A stretch of 44,967 bases of DNA from Roseateles sp. (GTDB lineage: Bacteria > Pseudomonadota > Gammaproteobacteria > Burkholderiales > Burkholderiaceae_C). The stretch spans positions 1-44,967 of the forward strand of contig JACDQM010000092.1 of the NCBI GenBank assembly GCA_015657635.1, written 5' to 3'. Shown piece after piece: positions 42,175-44,967 of the stretch. A program made the position numbers and the translations under genes. The notes beneath the pieces are model-generated. The model saw only the letters and a list, made by a program, of their open reading frames with translations. It did no database searches and had not been told where the DNA came from. Within the stretch, counting starts at the first letter, position 1. Every line of letters starts with the position of its first letter.

Positions 42175-44116
42175 TCAGAACAGCGTCGTCACCCGTGTCG
42201 TGCCGTCGTGCTGCTCGGTGCTGACCTGGTCCGAGCATTGGCGGGCCAGGCGGATCATGGCGTCATTCGTGGGCAGGATCTCGGCGACAAAGCCGCGAAC
42301 GCCGGCACTGCGTGCATGCTCGGCCAGGCGCTGCTGCAAGAGCACGCCCAGGCCGACGCCCTGCCAGGCGGGGTGGACGATGAAGGCGGTTTCGGCCAAG
42401 TTGGTGGACGGGTCCAGCACATAGAGCGCATGGGCCACCACCTCGGGCGCCTCGCGCGGGCCGCTGACGGCCACCATCGCCACCTCGGTCTCGCCATTGA
42501 GATTGCACAGGCGCTGCACATCGGCCATCGAGAGGCCGCGGATCTTGCGGAAGAAGCGCGTGTAGACATCGCGTTCGGACATACCGTGGAACAGCGCGCG
42601 CACCGCGTCGCCATCGACGGCACCGGCCGGGCGCAGCAGCAGTTCGCGGCCGTCCTTCAGTCGGATCTGGCGCTCCTGCTCCACCGCATAGGCGCCCAGA
42701 TGGCGCAGTTGCTGCTCGGGCGGCACATAGCCCAGGGCCTGGCCTCGGCCAGCAGCACGGCGCGGTGGTCGGGATGGCGATCTGGATCAGCGCGATGGCG
42801 CGCTCGCGGATGCTCTTGCCGAACAGATAGGCGATGCCGTATTCGGTGATGACGTAGTGCACCTCGCTGCGCGGCACGCCCACGCCTTCGCCGGCCAGCA
42901 GCGCGGCACGGATGCGCGAGCTGCCGTCGCGCTCGTCGGTGGCGGCCAGGCAGAGGATGGCCTTGCCGCCCTCGGAGCGCGACGCGCCTTGCAGGAACTC
43001 GATCTGCGTGGCCACGCCGCCATAGAACTCGCCGCGGTACTGGTCCACGCAGGCTTGGCCGCTCAGGTCGATGGCAAAGGCTTGCGTCACCGACACCATG
43101 CGGTGCTGGCGCGCGATGGTCCAGGCGTCGCAGACCGCGTCCACCGGTTGGAAGCTGAACAGCGGGTTGCCGTCGATCAGCTCATAGAGGCGCTTCGAAC
43201 CCATCGCAAAGCTGGCAACGATCTTGCCGGGCTGATGGGTCTTGCGCTTGCCGGTCAGGATGCCGCGTTCCAGCAGCGGAATGATGGCGTCGGTGATGAC
43301 GTCGGAATGGATGCCCAGGTCCTGGCGTTCGGTCAGGTATTTCATGGCCTCGTTGCTGAAGCGGCCCAGGCCGATCTGCAGCGTGGAGCCGTCGTCGATG
43401 ATGCTGCCGATGTAGCGCGCGATGCGCTCCACCACCGGGCTGGGCTGGGCCGGGTGCTGGTATTCGATCAGCGGCGTGTCCACCGGCACCAGGTGATCGA
43501 TCTCGCCCACATGCAGCATCGAGTCGCCCATGCTGCGCGGCATCAGCGGGTTGACCTCGGCAATCACCAGACGCGCCTGGGCCACCGCGGCGGGGATCAC
43601 GTCCACCGACAAGCCCAGGCTCACATAGCCGAACTCATCCGGCAGCGAGACCTGGATCAGCGCCACGTCCACCGGAATGCGGCCGATCTGCATCAGGCGC
43701 GGCACGCGGGCCAGCGAGATCGGCACATAGTCGGCCTTGCCCTGACGGACTGCGGCGCGCATGTCCTGCCCCACAAAGAAGCTGCGGTGCCGGTAGTGGG
43801 TCTGCGCGTGGCCCGCGTCGTCGTGCGGCACGGCGCCATCGGTCAGGAAATGCAGCAGTTCGACATCGGCGGGCGCGGCGCGGCGCGCCTCCAATGCGGC
43901 CACCAGCGTGCGCGGCGTGGCGCAGGCGCTGCCTACGAAGACATGCTCGCCGGGGCGGATCTGCGCGACGGCGTCCTCGGCGGTGCAGATCTTGTCGGCG
44001 CAGGTTTGCAGGCGCGGGTCCAGCGTGCCGGCGGCTTCGTCGCTGGCCTGGGTTTCGGCCGGGCCAGCGCCCCAGCGTGCAGCCAATCGGCGCAGCAGCG
44101 AGATGGCTTGGCTCAT
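42175..44116 (-). pseudogene. Acetyl-CoA hydrolase/transferase – GNAT acetyltransferase fusion, two frameshifts
   Basis: Read with two single-base insertions, this encodes one protein of about 647 residues. The first 460 or so are an acetyl-CoA hydrolase/transferase (EHVFVGSACATPRTLV, IGLGRFSNEAMKYLTER, VHYVITEYGIAYLFGKSIRE). The C-terminal 180 are a GNAT domain (LFHGMSERDVYTRFFRKIRG, ETAFIVHPAWQGVGLGVLLQ). One G is missing near 42776 (GCCATCCC should read GCCCATCCC on the coding strand) and one near 42741 (GAGGCCAGGCC should read GAGGCCCAGGCC). Each half is otherwise intact, and the fusion is a known architecture. If the indels are real, the GNAT part could still start at 42726. The start at 44116 gives MSQAISLLRRLAARWG. 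Confidence 0.85.
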
Positions 44117-44144
44117 GGGGCGGTCTCTTTTGCCGGGGTTGGCC

Positions 44145-44967
44145 TCAGGAGCTGACCTGACCGTCCAGCACCTCGCACGCATGGGCATAGCCCTGCTCGA
44201 CGATCTGCTCGAATCGATCCCACTGCAGCATGCCCACGCGTTCCAGCGGCGGGTTCATGTACACGTCGGTCAGACGCCGTGCCTGGCGCTGGCGCGAGGT
44301 GCTGTAGAGCACGGTCACCGTCATCAGATAGTTGGTCAGCGAAGGCAGGCGGTAGTGGCGCTTGTGCTTGGGGCGCAGGCGGTCGCGCAGCAGGGCCCAG
44401 CTGCCGGGCACTTCAGGGTTCTCTATCTTGCGTGGCTTGCGGAAGCTCAGGTCCACGCCGATCACGCGGCCCACACCGCGCATGCTTCGCATCACGTCAA
44501 CCGGAAAATTGTTGAAGGTGCCGCCATCGCAGAGCAGGTCGCCGTCGTGTATCACCGGGGGCAAGGCGCCGGGGATGGCGATGCTGGCAAGGATGGCGTT
44601 CAGCAGTTGGCCGCGCAGGGCTACCTGCTCGCAGGCTTTCGAGAATTGGTGGACACGCAGAAGTAGGTCTTCCAGAGGTCCTCGGCCTGGACATCGCCCG
44701 TACCCGTCAGCTCGCACAGGGCCTGGCTCACGATACGGCGCAGACGTCGCCCCTTGATCAGCGACAGCATGGGGATGAGGTTGAGGTCGCCCGTTGGGTT
44801 GGCCTTGAACGCGCTTCGCGCTTGGTCCAGTACGCGTTGCGCACCCTGGTCTGTGGCCACATAGGCGGCCATGACCGAGCCCATGCTGGTGCCGCCGACC
44901 ACGTCGATCTCGATGCCGCGCTCCTGCAGCGCGCGGTACACGCCCAGATGCGCCAGCCCGCGGGCGC
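44145..44967 (-). pseudogene. Patatin-like phospholipase, 5' truncated by the window, one frameshift
   Basis: The minus-strand sequence from the window end reads RGLAHLGVYRALQERGIEID and then VVGGTSMGS with the nucleophilic Ser in GxSxG. In a different frame it continues with LLNAILASIAIPGALPP and the catalytic Asp in LLCDGGTFNNFPVD. A single T missing near 44644 (AATTCTC should read AATTTCTC on the coding strand) separates the frames; restoring it gives STNFSKACEQVALRG. Both catalytic residues are present. The family hydrolyses acyl chains of phospholipids, often at the membrane. The gene ends 28 bases before the acetyl-CoA hydrolase start and may be in the same operon. Confidence 0.85.

Noticed and set aside
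42857..44155. 432-codon plus-strand frame opposite the acetyl-CoA hydrolase
   Set aside because: His/Gln/Ala-rich shadow of a recognised enzyme.
1..44967. CRISPR arrays, rRNA or tRNA genes
   Set aside because: No regularly spaced repeats and no recognisable rRNA or tRNA sequence were seen on reading; a covariance-model scan would be needed to exclude small RNAs.

Overview
The window looks like a chromosomal segment of a high-GC betaproteobacterium of the order Burkholderiales, most plausibly the Roseateles/Paucibacter/Leptothrix group. That placement is inferred from strong G/C bias at third codon positions, three PEP-CTERM exported proteins, a rhombosortase, a glnE–yhdP divergent pair, tandem diguanylate cyclases and a large class III cyclase/ATPase/TPR regulator. 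No species can be named from the sequence alone.

Layout. (1) 1-1.03 kb: the edge of an ABC transporter/YtrA-type GntR regulator unit, then a small Ala/Ser/Gly-rich protein gene behind a near-consensus sigma-70 promoter. (2) 1.0-19.4 kb is an accessory, rearranged region. It starts with a visibly AT-richer two-gene unit: an NA37-type nucleoid-associated protein translationally coupled to a RelA/SpoT-type nucleotide pyrophosphokinase. Degenerate pieces of an IS3-family transposase and a histidine kinase follow. A six-gene, same-strand set comes next (GTP cyclohydrolase I, diheme cytochrome c peroxidase-like lipoprotein, DUF4142 protein, cupredoxin, ECF sigma factor, small exported protein). Then come an IS150-group IS3 element, a very large unrecognised protein gene fused in frame to an IS91-family transposase fragment, a tyrosine recombinase of the IS91-associated type, a LysR regulator divergent from a flavodoxin/NmrA pair, an IS481-family transposase and a small lipoprotein. 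(3) 20.1-23.9 kb: a secreted ExeM/NucH-type nuclease between two PEP-CTERM proteins. (4) 24.1-34.1 kb is conserved housekeeping: GST, EamA permease, rhombosortase and glnE on the minus strand; yhdP and a nitrilase-family amidase on the plus strand. (5) 34.1-45 kb: a lipoprotein gene bracketed by two small palindromic repeat elements, two overlapping diguanylate cyclases, a decayed regulator, a third PEP-CTERM protein, the cyclase/AAA/TPR giant, an acetyl-CoA hydrolase–acetyltransferase fusion and a patatin. The last two each carry frameshifts.

Functional picture. The 4.3-8.2 kb set reads as a sigma-factor-linked envelope redox or stress operon. The NA37–RelA/SpoT pair is the best candidate for an under-described system: a nucleotide-alarmone enzyme coupled to a nucleoid-binding protein inside an island, which is the setting expected of a toxin–antitoxin or anti-phage module. 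Mobile-element traffic is dense. Similar IS3-type ends in inverted orientation bracket 3.3-9.95 kb, and the recombinase gene appears flipped relative to the transposase it normally accompanies.

The first 150 bases and the last 2.3 kb contain four single-base indels in short homopolymer runs of otherwise intact genes. Assembly error is a live alternative to pseudogenisation there. No rRNA, tRNA or CRISPR array was seen.
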